64,000 nt of DNA, from positions 216,235 through 280,234 of the forward strand of contig NZ_JBHTDD010000004.1 in assembly GCF_042666615.1 (NCBI RefSeq), read 5' to 3'. The notes under the pieces were generated by a model. It had not been told where the DNA came from. It searched no databases and saw nothing but the letters and a program-made list of their open reading frames with translations. This document shows, one piece after another, positions 1 through 7,101 of the stretch. This DNA is from KBS50 sp042666615. GTDB taxonomy: Bacteria > Actinomycetota > Actinomycetes > Mycobacteriales > Micromonosporaceae. Each line of letters begins with the position of its first letter. Within the stretch, counting starts at the first letter, position 1. Made by a program: the position numbers and the translations under genes.

Positions 1-328
1 CACCCGGCAGCAGCACCCGCGCCCGACCGAAGATCTGCGCGCCTCGACTGCTCGCCTGGCCGACCAGCGGAGCGAACACACCGATCGAGACGCGCGGGTC
101 GGCCGCGATGTTGCGCATCTTCGGTGACTCGGCGGCTGCGGTGAACAGGACGGCGAAGTCGAGGTGGAAGTAGCGCACCGGGGTTGCCAGCGGACCGTCC
201 GGACCGGTGGTGGCCAGAACGCACATGTTCTGCGACGACAGGAGGTTGAGGATCCGCTCGGTCAACCGGGCGCGATCGAGCCGCTCGCGTGGCGCGGGAC
301 CGGCCAGCCATGGGTTGGTCACGGGCAT
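1..328 (-). CDS. Pyridoxamine 5'-phosphate oxidase-like FMN/F420-binding protein (partial, C-terminus outside window)
   Basis: The minus strand reads open from an ATG at 326-328 to the window edge, giving about 109 residues, so the 3' end of the gene is missing. The visible part begins MPVTNPWLAGPAPRE. It contains a beta-barrel signature, CVLATTGPDGPLATPVRYFH, followed by FTAAAESPKMRNIAADPRVS, which is typical of the split-barrel PNPOx-like fold (strand, G-x-P-x-x-x-P, then K-x-x-N-I-x-x-x-P-x-V). Such proteins bind FMN, F420 or haem and act as small-molecule reductases or oxidases; the substrate cannot be told from this fragment. It shares the minus orientation of the HNH gene upstream (its 3' end is at 391). 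Family assignment is fairly safe; exact class is not. Confidence 0.75.
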   Translation of the reverse strand, partial: MPVTNPWLAGPAPRERLDRARLTERILNLLSSQNMCVLATTGPDGPLATPVRYFHLDFAVLFTAAAESPKMRNIAADPRVSIGVFAPLVGQASSRGAQIFGRARVLLPG

Positions 329-390
329 GATCCAGTGTCGCATCGGCCCGGTACGTGCCGGATGGCGGGCGTGGCCGTCCGGCAGCGACC

Positions 391-1641
391 TCAGCATCGT
401 CGGTGGTAGTTGTTTCGCAGCGGGCGTTGTTGTGGGTCCACCCAGGGCGGCGGGATGAATTCGGGGTGACCGCCGGGGACCGACCGGACTTCCCAGCCGT
501 CGTGGTGGACGGCGCGGTGGTGGTGTCCGCAGAGCAGGACGCCGTTGTCGAGGGTGGTGGGGCCGCCGTCGGCCCAGTGGACGATGTGGTGGCCGGCGCA
601 CCATCGTGGTGGTCGGTCGCAGCCCGGGAAGGCACATCCGCCGTCGCGCAGGACGAGGGCGCGGCGGATCGGGCCGGTGAACAGGCGGCGTTGGCGGCCG
701 AGGTCGAGGGGTTGGCCGTCGCCGCCGAGCACCGCTGGCAGGATCTGTGCCTGGCAGCCGAGGCGGCGTACCGCAGCCGGGCTGATGTCGATGCCGGTGT
801 CCAGGGTGCCGGTGCCGAGTCGCTGGGCGAGTGGGTCGAAGGTGGTGGTGACGACCAGCTGTGTCGCCTCGCCGCCGCTGTCGGGTAGCTGGTCGCAGCT
901 CAGCGCGAGTCGGCACAGGTCGGTGAGGGCGTCGTGGCGGCGTTGCCCGGGGTCGCGGGTGTCGGCGGTGCCGTGCGGCCTGGTCAGCGGGTCCAGGACC
1001 GTGCGCAGCATGGCAGCGGTTTCGCGGTCGAGCAGGCCGCGTAGTCGGAGGCGGCCGTCGCCAACAGGTGACAGCGCGAGATAGCGGTCGCGTTGGTGAC
1101 GCTTGTCCTCGGCGTCGAGGGCCCGCCGTTGCACGTCCTCGGCTATCTGGGGTGCGACGTGCTCCAGGATCCGGGCGGCCAGTCTGCCGAGTTGGTGTTT
1201 GTCGAACTCGCCGGCCCAGCTCAGCATCATCCCGAGGGCCTTGTCAGCCGCGGCGGTGCCGGCTTCCCGGTCTACGGTGGCCACGGTCGAGGTGATCACC
1301 CGTGCCTGGTCGACCGACACGGCGCCGGAGGTGACGGCGTCGGCCAGGGCGACCGGTGCGGTGTCGAGACGTTCGGCGTCGTCGACGAGTTGCCGGGCCG
1401 TGAGGCCGGTGATCCGGAGCCGGTGGCGCAGCCATCCGGTGGTGGAGGTGGCGCCCTGCTCCCGCGGCAGGTCGATGCCGTGGGCCTGGCGCACCAGGAG
1501 CAGCATCAGGGCGGCCACCTTGCGTTGCACCACCGAGGCGGCGTCGATGGCGGCCGTCAGCTCGGCGCCGGTCAGTGACCAGACCCGTCGGTCGAGGCAG
1601 TCGTCGACCGCCTCGCCCACCGCTGCCAGCGCCTCCCGCAT
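391..1641 (-). CDS. DUF222 / HNH endonuclease domain protein (13E12-repeat family)
   Basis: A 416-residue protein from the ATG at 1641; an upstream start at 1719 is possible but adds an unconserved tail. The N-terminal two thirds is the helical DUF222 region, beginning MREALAAVGEAVDDCLDRR. The C-terminus has a complete HNH nuclease motif: CAFPGCDRPP, then GHHIVHWADGG, then TTLDNGVLLCGHHHRAVH. The Cys pairs and the His-Asn-His residues are present, so the nuclease fold looks intact. This family (13E12/REP in mycobacteria) occurs in many copies in actinobacterial genomes and is suspected of a mobile or intron-like history; its physiological role is unknown. No flanking repeats mark it as part of a current mobile element here. 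Confidence 0.85.
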   Translation of the reverse strand: MREALAAVGEAVDDCLDRRVWSLTGAELTAAIDAASVVQRKVAALMLLLVRQAHGIDLPREQGATSTTGWLRHRLRITGLTARQLVDDAERLDTAPVALADAVTSGAVSVDQARVITSTVATVDREAGTAAADKALGMMLSWAGEFDKHQLGRLAARILEHVAPQIAEDVQRRALDAEDKRHQRDRYLALSPVGDGRLRLRGLLDRETAAMLRTVLDPLTRPHGTADTRDPGQRRHDALTDLCRLALSCDQLPDSGGEATQLVVTTTFDPLAQRLGTGTLDTGIDISPAAVRRLGCQAQILPAVLGGDGQPLDLGRQRRLFTGPIRRALVLRDGGCAFPGCDRPPRWCAGHHIVHWADGGPTTLDNGVLLCGHHHRAVHHDGWEVRSVPGGHPEFIPPPWVDPQQRPLRNNYHRRC

Positions 1642-1737
1642 GACCGCAGATTCGCACACAGGTACGACATGATCACTGTGAGTCAAGGATGGCGTGGCGG
1701 CATCCGCGCCAAGGGGCATAACCGGCGCGGCAGGGCG

Positions 1738-1994
1738 TCACCAGTACGGCAGCCGCCGCTCGGAATCCTGGCTGGGTCCGAGGTTGAGTCTGCGTGTTGT
1801 GGGATTGTCGGGCTGGGCTTGATGCCCCCGCTTCACCACCTCGGCGGCGAAGCCCGAGCCCGCGGCGACCGTCGGTTCCACCGCGCGGGGAGCCTGCCGG
1901 TAGCGGTGGTCGCCAGCCAGCCCACAGGCGGTCAGTGCGGTAAGCGTGACGACGAGGCTGGCCAGACTGAGGCTCTTCCGCCCGTCGGGATCAT
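1738..1994 (-). pseudogene. Small lipoprotein remnant lacking an in-frame start
   Basis: On the minus strand a reading frame ending at TGA 1738-1740 encodes KSLSLASLVVTLTALTAC, a positively charged start, a hydrophobic stretch and a lipobox (LTAC), followed by about 60 hydrophilic residues ending RRLPYW. That is the anatomy of a small lipoprotein. No ATG, GTG or TTG lies in this frame before an upstream stop near 2052. An ATG at 1992-1994 sits only a few codons upstream but one frame out; a one-base change in the GGGCGG run would connect it. I read this as a frameshifted lipoprotein gene, or a sequencing error. No function can be assigned. Confidence 0.4.
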
Positions 1995-2057
1995 GCCAGG
2001 AGGCGCGGGTCGCCGGGCCACGCGGTTGCCCGCGTGCCCCGGCAACCGATCAGCTCG

Positions 2058-2114
2058 GCCGCCCTTCCTCGACGGTGCCGCCCTTCCTCGACGGTGCCGC
2101 CCTTCCCTGACGGT
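2058..2114. repeat. Three tandem 19-bp repeats downstream of panB
   Basis: The unit GCCGCCCTTCCTCGACGGT occurs at 2058-2076 and 2077-2095 without change, and at 2096-2114 with a two-base swap (CCTGA for CTCGA). The array ends eight bases from the panB stop codon, so it lies in the panB 3' untranslated region. It does not form a simple hairpin by itself. Slippage duplication is the simplest explanation. Confidence 0.8.
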
Positions 2115-2121
2115 GGAGTGA

Positions 2122-2967
2122 TCAGAACGTGTGCTCGGCGGCCGGGAAGGACCCGCCCCGCACCTCCTCGGCGAACTGTTTCGTCGCGTCGGACAGCACA
2201 CCGGCCAGGTCGGCGTACCGTTTCACGAAGCGTGGCGCCTTGCCGGCCCGCAGGCCGGCCATGTCCTGCCAGACGAGCACCTGGGCGTCGGTGTCCGGAC
2301 CGGCACCGATGCCGATGGTGGGCATCGGCAGGTCGGCGGTGATCCGCTTGGCCACCTCGCCCGGCACCATCTCCAGCACCACCGAGAACGCTCCGGCCTC
2401 GGCCACCGCCCGGGCGTCCGCCAGCACGTCCTCGGCGGCGTCGCCCCGACCCTGCACCCGGTAGCCGCCGAGCGCGTGCTCACTCTGCGGGGTGAACCCG
2501 ATGTGCGCCATCACCGGAATCCCGGCGCCGGTGATCGCGGCGATCTGCTCCGCGCAGCGCCGGCCACCCTCCAGCTTGACGGCGTGGCAGCCGCCCTCCT
2601 TCATGAACCGTACGGCCGTCCGTAGTGCCTGCGCCGGACCCTCCTCGTACGAGCCGAACGGCAGGTCGCCGACGACAAGCGTGTGCCGGGTCGCCCGGAC
2701 CACCGCCCGGACCAGGGGCAGCAACTCGTCAACGGTCACCGGCAGCGTGGTCTCGTAACCGAACACGTTGTTGGCGGCCGAGTCCCCCACCAGCAGCACC
2801 GGAATGCCGGCCTGGTCGAAGATCGTCGCGGTGTACTGGTCGTACGCGGTGAGCATCGGCCACCGCTCGCCGCGCTCCTTCGCGGCGAGCAGGTCGCGGG
2901 TGCGGACCCGTCGGGTGGCAGGTCCGCCGTACAGGGCGGTCACCTCGGTCGGGGTGGATTCCACCAT
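2122..2967 (-). CDS. panB: 3-methyl-2-oxobutanoate hydroxymethyltransferase
   Basis: PanB transfers a hydroxymethyl group from 5,10-methylene-tetrahydrofolate to 2-oxoisovalerate to make ketopantoate, the first step of pantothenate and coenzyme A synthesis in the cytosol. The 281-residue product has the normal family length. Visible signatures are MLTAYDQYTATIFDQAGIP near the N-terminus, the metal-binding VGDSAANNVFGYETTLPVT (usually GDSLGM in the family), VGDLPFGSYE, VKLEGG and AHIGFTPQSEH. A strong GAGGAGAGGAG ribosome site precedes the ATG. It follows nadE on the same strand, separated by a 25-bp hairpin at 3013-3037. No other pantothenate gene is adjacent. The change to GDSAANN at the Mg site is an uncommon variant, but the Asp is kept. 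Confidence 0.95.
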   Translation of the reverse strand: MVESTPTEVTALYGGPATRRVRTRDLLAAKERGERWPMLTAYDQYTATIFDQAGIPVLLVGDSAANNVFGYETTLPVTVDELLPLVRAVVRATRHTLVVGDLPFGSYEEGPAQALRTAVRFMKEGGCHAVKLEGGRRCAEQIAAITGAGIPVMAHIGFTPQSEHALGGYRVQGRGDAAEDVLADARAVAEAGAFSVVLEMVPGEVAKRITADLPMPTIGIGAGPDTDAQVLVWQDMAGLRAGKAPRFVKRYADLAGVLSDATKQFAEEVRGGSFPAAEHTF

Positions 2968-3012
2968 CGCTGTCTCCTCTCCTCGAGGCCGCGTGCGCGG
3001 TCCCCGGGTGCC

Positions 3013-3037
3013 GAGCCCGCGCCAACGGCGCGGGCTC
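3013..3037 (-). terminator. Hairpin between nadE and panB
   Basis: GAGCCCGCGCC and GGCGCGGGCTC form a perfect 11-bp stem with a three-base loop, 69 bp after the nadE stop and before the panB ribosome site. It is a GC-only stem without a U-tract, as is usual for actinobacterial terminators. It suggests panB has its own promoter between 2968 and 3012. Confidence 0.6.
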
Positions 3038-3105
3038 TCTCCGCCGATCGTCGCACCGGATGGACGGGCCCGGGCAGAGCGCAGTGGAGGTTGTCACACC
3101 CTCGT

Positions 3106-4881
3106 TCACACGCCGTGTTCGCGCCACCTGTTGGTGATCGGCAGCCGCCGGTCCCGGCCGAACGCCTTGATGGAGATCTTCGTGCCGGGGGCGGACTGCC
3201 GGCGCTTGTACTCGGCGGTGTCCACCATCCGCAGGACCCGGTCGACCACCTCGGGGTCGTGTCCGGCGGCGATCAGGTCCTCCCGGCCGGAGTCGCCGTC
3301 GACGTAGCCGACCAGGATCTGGTCGAGCACCGTGTAGTCGGGGAGGGTGTCGGTGTCGAGTTGCCCCGGGCTCAGCTCCGCGCTCGGCGGCTTGCTTATC
3401 GAGTTCTCCGGGATGGGCGGCGTCTCGCCGCGCCGGGCGGCGTCCTCGTTGCGCCACCGGGCGAGCTTCCACACCAACGACTTCCAGACGTCCTTGATGG
3501 GGTTGAAGCCGCCGACCGAGTCGCCGTACAGGGTCGAGTAGCCGACGGCCAGTTCGGTCTTGTTGCCGGTGGTGAGGACCAGATGCCCCTCCTGGTTCGA
3601 CAGCGCCATCAAGATCACGCCACGGACCCGGGCCTGGAGGTTCTCCACCGCCACGCCGGACAGCGACATGTTGGCCAGGAAGGTGTCCACCATCGGCTGG
3701 ATCGGTTCGGTACGGAAGTCCAGTCCGGTGCGCTTGGCCAGGTCGGCGGCGTCGGATTTGGAGTGTTCCGAGGAGTGCTGGCTGGGCATCGCCACCGCCA
3801 CCACCCGATCCGGGCCGAGCGCGTCCACGGCCAGCGCGGCCACCAGCGCGGAGTCGATCCCGCCGGACAGGCCGAGGATCACCGAAGGGAACCGGTTCTT
3901 GTCGACGTAGTCCCGCAACCCCAGCGTGAGCGCCCGCCACACCTCGGCCTCCTGGTCGACCGGCTCGACGGTCCCGCCGACGGCGGCCGGGCCGGCCGGC
4001 CCCGGAGCCGTCTCGGTGATCGGGACCCGGACCACCCGCATGCCGTCGGGCGCGGTCTCCTCGCCCGGATCGGCCGCCGGCCGGTCCGGGTCCGCCGCCG
4101 GCAGTTCCACATCGTGTACGAGCAGGTGCTCGACGAACTGGGGCCCCCGGGTCAGCAGCGTGCCGTCCGCCGACACGATCATGGAGTCGCCCTCGAACAC
4201 CAGCTCGTCCTGGCCACCGACCATGTTGACGTACGCGATGGCGGCGTTCGCCTCGGCGGCCCGGCGGCGGACCAGCGGCAGCCGGACGTCGTCCTTGTTC
4301 AGCTCGTACGGCGAGGCGTTGATGCTGACGACCAGGCCGACGCCCGCCCGGCGGGCGACCGCGAACGGCCCACCGGCCTGCCACAGGTCCTCGCAGATGG
4401 TCAGGGCCACGTCCACCCCACCGAGCCGCACCACGGTCAGCGTGTCCCCGGGGGCGAAGTAGCGGTCCTCGTCGAAGACGCCGTAGTTGGGCAGGTGGTG
4501 CTTGAAGTAGGTGGCGGCGACCCGGCCGCCGTGCAGGACGGCCAGGGCGTTACGCGGACCCCGGTCCGGCTGGGCCTCGGCGCTGAACGACGGTGGTCCG
4601 TCCGAGTCCAGGTAGCCGACCACAACCGGCAGCTCACCCAGGCCGTCGGCGGCCAGGTCCCCGGCGAGCGCGCGCAGCGCGTGCCGGGACGCCTTCACGA
4701 AGGAGGCTCGGAACACGAGGTCCTCCACCGGATATCCGGTGAGCGCGAGTTCCGGGAAGGCGACCAGGTGGGCGCCGGCGTCCGCGGCTGCCCGGGCGGA
4801 GCGTCGGACGACGGCGGCGTTGCCGGCGAGGTCGCCGACCGTGGGGTTGACCTGGGCGAGAGCGAGACGCAGCGTGGGCAT
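3106..4881 (-). CDS. nadE: Glutamine-dependent NAD+ synthetase
   Basis: This enzyme amidates nicotinate adenine dinucleotide to NAD+ using ammonia released from glutamine. The 591-residue length fits the two-domain form. An N-terminal carbon-nitrogen hydrolase domain carries the Glu-Lys-Cys triad: E44 in FPELALTGYP, K127 in FKHHLPNYG and C163 in LTICEDLW. The C-terminal synthetase domain begins near residue 310 and has the ATP pyrophosphatase loop LGLSGGIDSAL at about 337-347. A variable linker rich in Asp and Pro (about 258-310) lies between them. It is divergent from glnA2, with a 105-bp gap. Linking a glutamine-using enzyme with a glutamine synthetase gene is suggestive context only. Confidence 0.96.
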   Translation of the reverse strand: MPTLRLALAQVNPTVGDLAGNAAVVRRSARAAADAGAHLVAFPELALTGYPVEDLVFRASFVKASRHALRALAGDLAADGLGELPVVVGYLDSDGPPSFSAEAQPDRGPRNALAVLHGGRVAATYFKHHLPNYGVFDEDRYFAPGDTLTVVRLGGVDVALTICEDLWQAGGPFAVARRAGVGLVVSINASPYELNKDDVRLPLVRRRAAEANAAIAYVNMVGGQDELVFEGDSMIVSADGTLLTRGPQFVEHLLVHDVELPAADPDRPAADPGEETAPDGMRVVRVPITETAPGPAGPAAVGGTVEPVDQEAEVWRALTLGLRDYVDKNRFPSVILGLSGGIDSALVAALAVDALGPDRVVAVAMPSQHSSEHSKSDAADLAKRTGLDFRTEPIQPMVDTFLANMSLSGVAVENLQARVRGVILMALSNQEGHLVLTTGNKTELAVGYSTLYGDSVGGFNPIKDVWKSLVWKLARWRNEDAARRGETPPIPENSISKPPSAELSPGQLDTDTLPDYTVLDQILVGYVDGDSGREDLIAAGHDPEVVDRVLRMVDTAEYKRRQSAPGTKISIKAFGRDRRLPITNRWREHGV

Positions 4882-4955
4882 GCCCCCATCTTGCCGCAGC
4901 GTCCGCGACGTCGCCCGTGGTCACCCACCAGCCGTCCGGTGGCGCCGCCAGTGGC

Positions 4956-4971
4956 GTAACGTCTGGGAAAT
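4956..4971 (+). promoter_or_regulatory. Possible GlnR box upstream of glnA2
   Basis: GTAAC-GTCTGG-GAAAT matches the actinobacterial GlnR pattern GTnAC-n6-GaAAC except for the last base. It lies in the nadE/glnA2 intergenic region, 61 bp before the favoured glnA2 start. One near-match can occur by chance; the better box in front of glnA (25931-25946) makes it worth noting. Confidence 0.35.
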
Positions 4972-5031
4972 CGGAAGGGTGCAGACTTGCCGCCAGGTCC
5001 GGTCGGCGGCATCGGCGCGTACGAGGGGTGG

Positions 5032-6384
5032 ATGGTGGACCGTCAGCAGGAGTTCGTGCTCCGCACGCTGGAGGAGCGGGACATCCGGTTCGTCCGGTTG
5101 TGGTTCACCGACGTCCTCGGCACGCTGAAGAGCGTCTCCGTGGCGCCCGCCGAGCTGGAGGCGGCGTTCGACGAGGGGATCGGCTTCGACGGCTCGGCCA
5201 TCGAGGGGTTCGCCCGGGTCTTCGAGTCGGACATGATCGCCATGCCGGACCCGACCACCTTCCAGGTCTTCCCGTTCGAGGGCGGTGCCAGCGGCGAGAG
5301 CGCCCGGATGTTCTGCGACATCCTGATGCCGGACCGCACGCCGTCCTGGGCCGACCCGCGACACGTGCTGCGTCGGGCGCTGTCCCGGGCCGCCGAGAAG
5401 GGTTTCACCTTCTACACCCACCCGGAGATCGAGTTCTTCCTGCTGGAGGAGGGCCCGAACGACGGCTCGGTGCCGGTGCCCGTGGACGACGGGGGCTACT
5501 TCGAGCACACGACGCACGCGGTGGCCCGCGACTTCCGGCGGCAGGCGGTGCTCGCGCTGGAGCGGATCGGCATCTCGGTGGAGTTCAGCCACCACGAGGT
5601 GGCGCCCGGCCAGCAGGAGATCGACCTGCGGTACGCCGACGCCCTCGCCACCGCCGACAACATCATGACCTTCCGGCACGTGGTCAAGGAGGTCGCGCTC
5701 TCCCACGGGGTACGGGCCAGCTTCATGCCCAAGCCGTTCACCGACCAGCCGGGCAACGGGATGCACACCCACCTGTCGCTGTTCGAGGGCGAACGCAACG
5801 CGTTCCACGACGCCGGTGACCCGATGAAGCTGTCCAAGGTCGCCCGCGCCTTCATCGCCGGACTGCTGCGGCACGCCCGGGAGTACACGGCGGTCACCAA
5901 CCAGTGGGTCAACTCGTACAAGCGGCTGTTCCCGCTCACCCTGCCGGACCGGATCACCGAGTCGCCGGCGTACGTGTGCTGGGGGCACCTGAACCGATCG
6001 GCCCTGGTCCGGGTGCCGGCGTACGGCAAGCCGACGTCCGCGCGGGTCGAGGTGCGTTCGGTCGACTCGGCGACCAACCCGTACCTCGCCTTCGCGGTGC
6101 TGCTCGGCGCCGGCCTCAAGGGCATCGAGGAGGGGTACGAGCTGCCACCCGGCGCCGAGGACGACGTGTGGTCGCTGTCCAACGCCGAACGGCGGGCCAT
6201 GGGGTACGAGGCGCTGCCGGAGAACCTCGCCGAGGCGATCGACGTGATGGCCGGTTCCGAACTCGTCGCCGAGGTCCTCGGCGAACACGTCTTCGACTAC
6301 TTCCTGCGCAACAAGCGCACCGAGTGGGAGGAGTACCGGCGCGAGGTCACGCCGTACGAGCGGAAGCGCTACCTGTCTCTCTAA
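5032..6384 (+). CDS. glnA2: Glutamine synthetase, GlnA2 type
   Basis: It condenses glutamate and ammonia to glutamine with ATP. From the ATG at 5032 the product is 450 residues, beginning MVDRQQEFVLRTLEERDIRFV, which matches the conserved start of actinobacterial GlnA2; the reading frame stays open to 4987, but that extension is not conserved. GS signatures visible are FDGSAIEGFARVFESDM, EIEFFL (metal-ligand Glu), HHEVAPGQQEID, FMPKPFTDQPGNGMHTHLS and NRSALVRVPAYG. The NLYDLPPEE adenylylation segment of GlnA is replaced by GYELPPGAEDD, so control by GlnE is less clear. It ends against a convergent gene; the two stop codons overlap. Confidence 0.93.
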   Translation: MVDRQQEFVLRTLEERDIRFVRLWFTDVLGTLKSVSVAPAELEAAFDEGIGFDGSAIEGFARVFESDMIAMPDPTTFQVFPFEGGASGESARMFCDILMPDRTPSWADPRHVLRRALSRAAEKGFTFYTHPEIEFFLLEEGPNDGSVPVPVDDGGYFEHTTHAVARDFRRQAVLALERIGISVEFSHHEVAPGQQEIDLRYADALATADNIMTFRHVVKEVALSHGVRASFMPKPFTDQPGNGMHTHLSLFEGERNAFHDAGDPMKLSKVARAFIAGLLRHAREYTAVTNQWVNSYKRLFPLTLPDRITESPAYVCWGHLNRSALVRVPAYGKPTSARVEVRSVDSATNPYLAFAVLLGAGLKGIEEGYELPPGAEDDVWSLSNAERRAMGYEALPENLAEAIDVMAGSELVAEVLGEHVFDYFLRNKRTEWEEYRREVTPYERKRYLSL

Positions 6385-6986
6385 CCGAGGTGCGGGTCGG
6401 CCGGTGGCCGGCCCTTCAACTCGTGGAACCCCGGTGTGCCGGCGACCAGCAACGCGCCGTCCCACAGCCGACCGGCCATTTCGCCGCGCGGTACCCGCGA
6501 GATGACCGGCCCGAAGAACGCCACCCGCTCGTCCCCGGGGCCGTCGGCCGCGATGATCGGGGTGCCGACGTGCCGGCCCACCAGCCGGATGCCATCGGCG
6601 TGCGAGGTGCGCACCGCCTCGTCGTACTCGATCGTTTCGGCGGCCTCGGCCAGCTCCGCATCCAGGCCGGCGTCGGCCAGCGCCACGTCGAACCCAGCCC
6701 ACTCGCCGCGCTGATGAACCCGGGTGCCGTACGCGGAGTAGAACCGGCCCAGCGCCGCCGTGCCGTACCGGTGCCGCACCGCCGCGCACACCCGCACCGG
6801 CCCCCACAGCCAGCCTTCCGGGTCGCCCTCGGATTCGTCGTCGCGGTCCTCGTTGAGCACGGACAGGCTCATCACGTGCCAGCGGATCTCGAACGGCCGC
6901 ACCGCCTGCGCCTCGATCAGCCAACGCGAGGTGACCCAGGTGTACGGGCAACTCGGGTCGAACCAGAAATCGGCGAACCTGTCCAC
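6381..6986 (-). CDS. DsbA-family mycothiol-dependent nitroreductase-like protein (Rv2466c family)
   Basis: A 201-residue thioredoxin-fold protein from a GTG at 6986 with a GGGGAG ribosome site; a longer frame to 7103 lacks family similarity. It begins ADFWFDPSCPYTWVTSRWL, then has EIRWHVMSLSVLNEDRDD and VGTPIIAADG, the cis-Pro loop, followed by FFGPVISRVPRGEMAG. These are the landmarks of mycobacterial Rv2466c, a mycothiol-dependent reductase that uses a CPWC active site. Here the motif is CPYT, so only the nucleophilic Cys is kept. A one-Cys mechanism with mycothiol is plausible but inferred. It is convergent with glnA2, sharing the stop region. Confidence 0.85.
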   Translation of the reverse strand: MDRFADFWFDPSCPYTWVTSRWLIEAQAVRPFEIRWHVMSLSVLNEDRDDESEGDPEGWLWGPVRVCAAVRHRYGTAALGRFYSAYGTRVHQRGEWAGFDVALADAGLDAELAEAAETIEYDEAVRTSHADGIRLVGRHVGTPIIAADGPGDERVAFFGPVISRVPRGEMAGRLWDGALLVAGTPGFHELKGRPPADPHLG

Positions 6987-7101
6987 TGTGGCACTCCCCG
7001 GCCGGCGCGACACTGCGCCCGTCACCGTAGCGCCGAAACCCGCTCGCGTCGCGCTGGATCCGACGGCGCGTCGCGACGGGCGGGGCTTGCGGGTGGGCGG
7101 C

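Noticed and set aside
391..1641. DUF222/HNH gene as part of an active mobile element
   Set aside because: No terminal repeats, integrase or target duplication were found around it.
3013..3037. Considered as a regulatory leader of panB
   Set aside because: Simple 11-bp GC stem next to the nadE end is better explained as a terminator; no aptamer-like structure.
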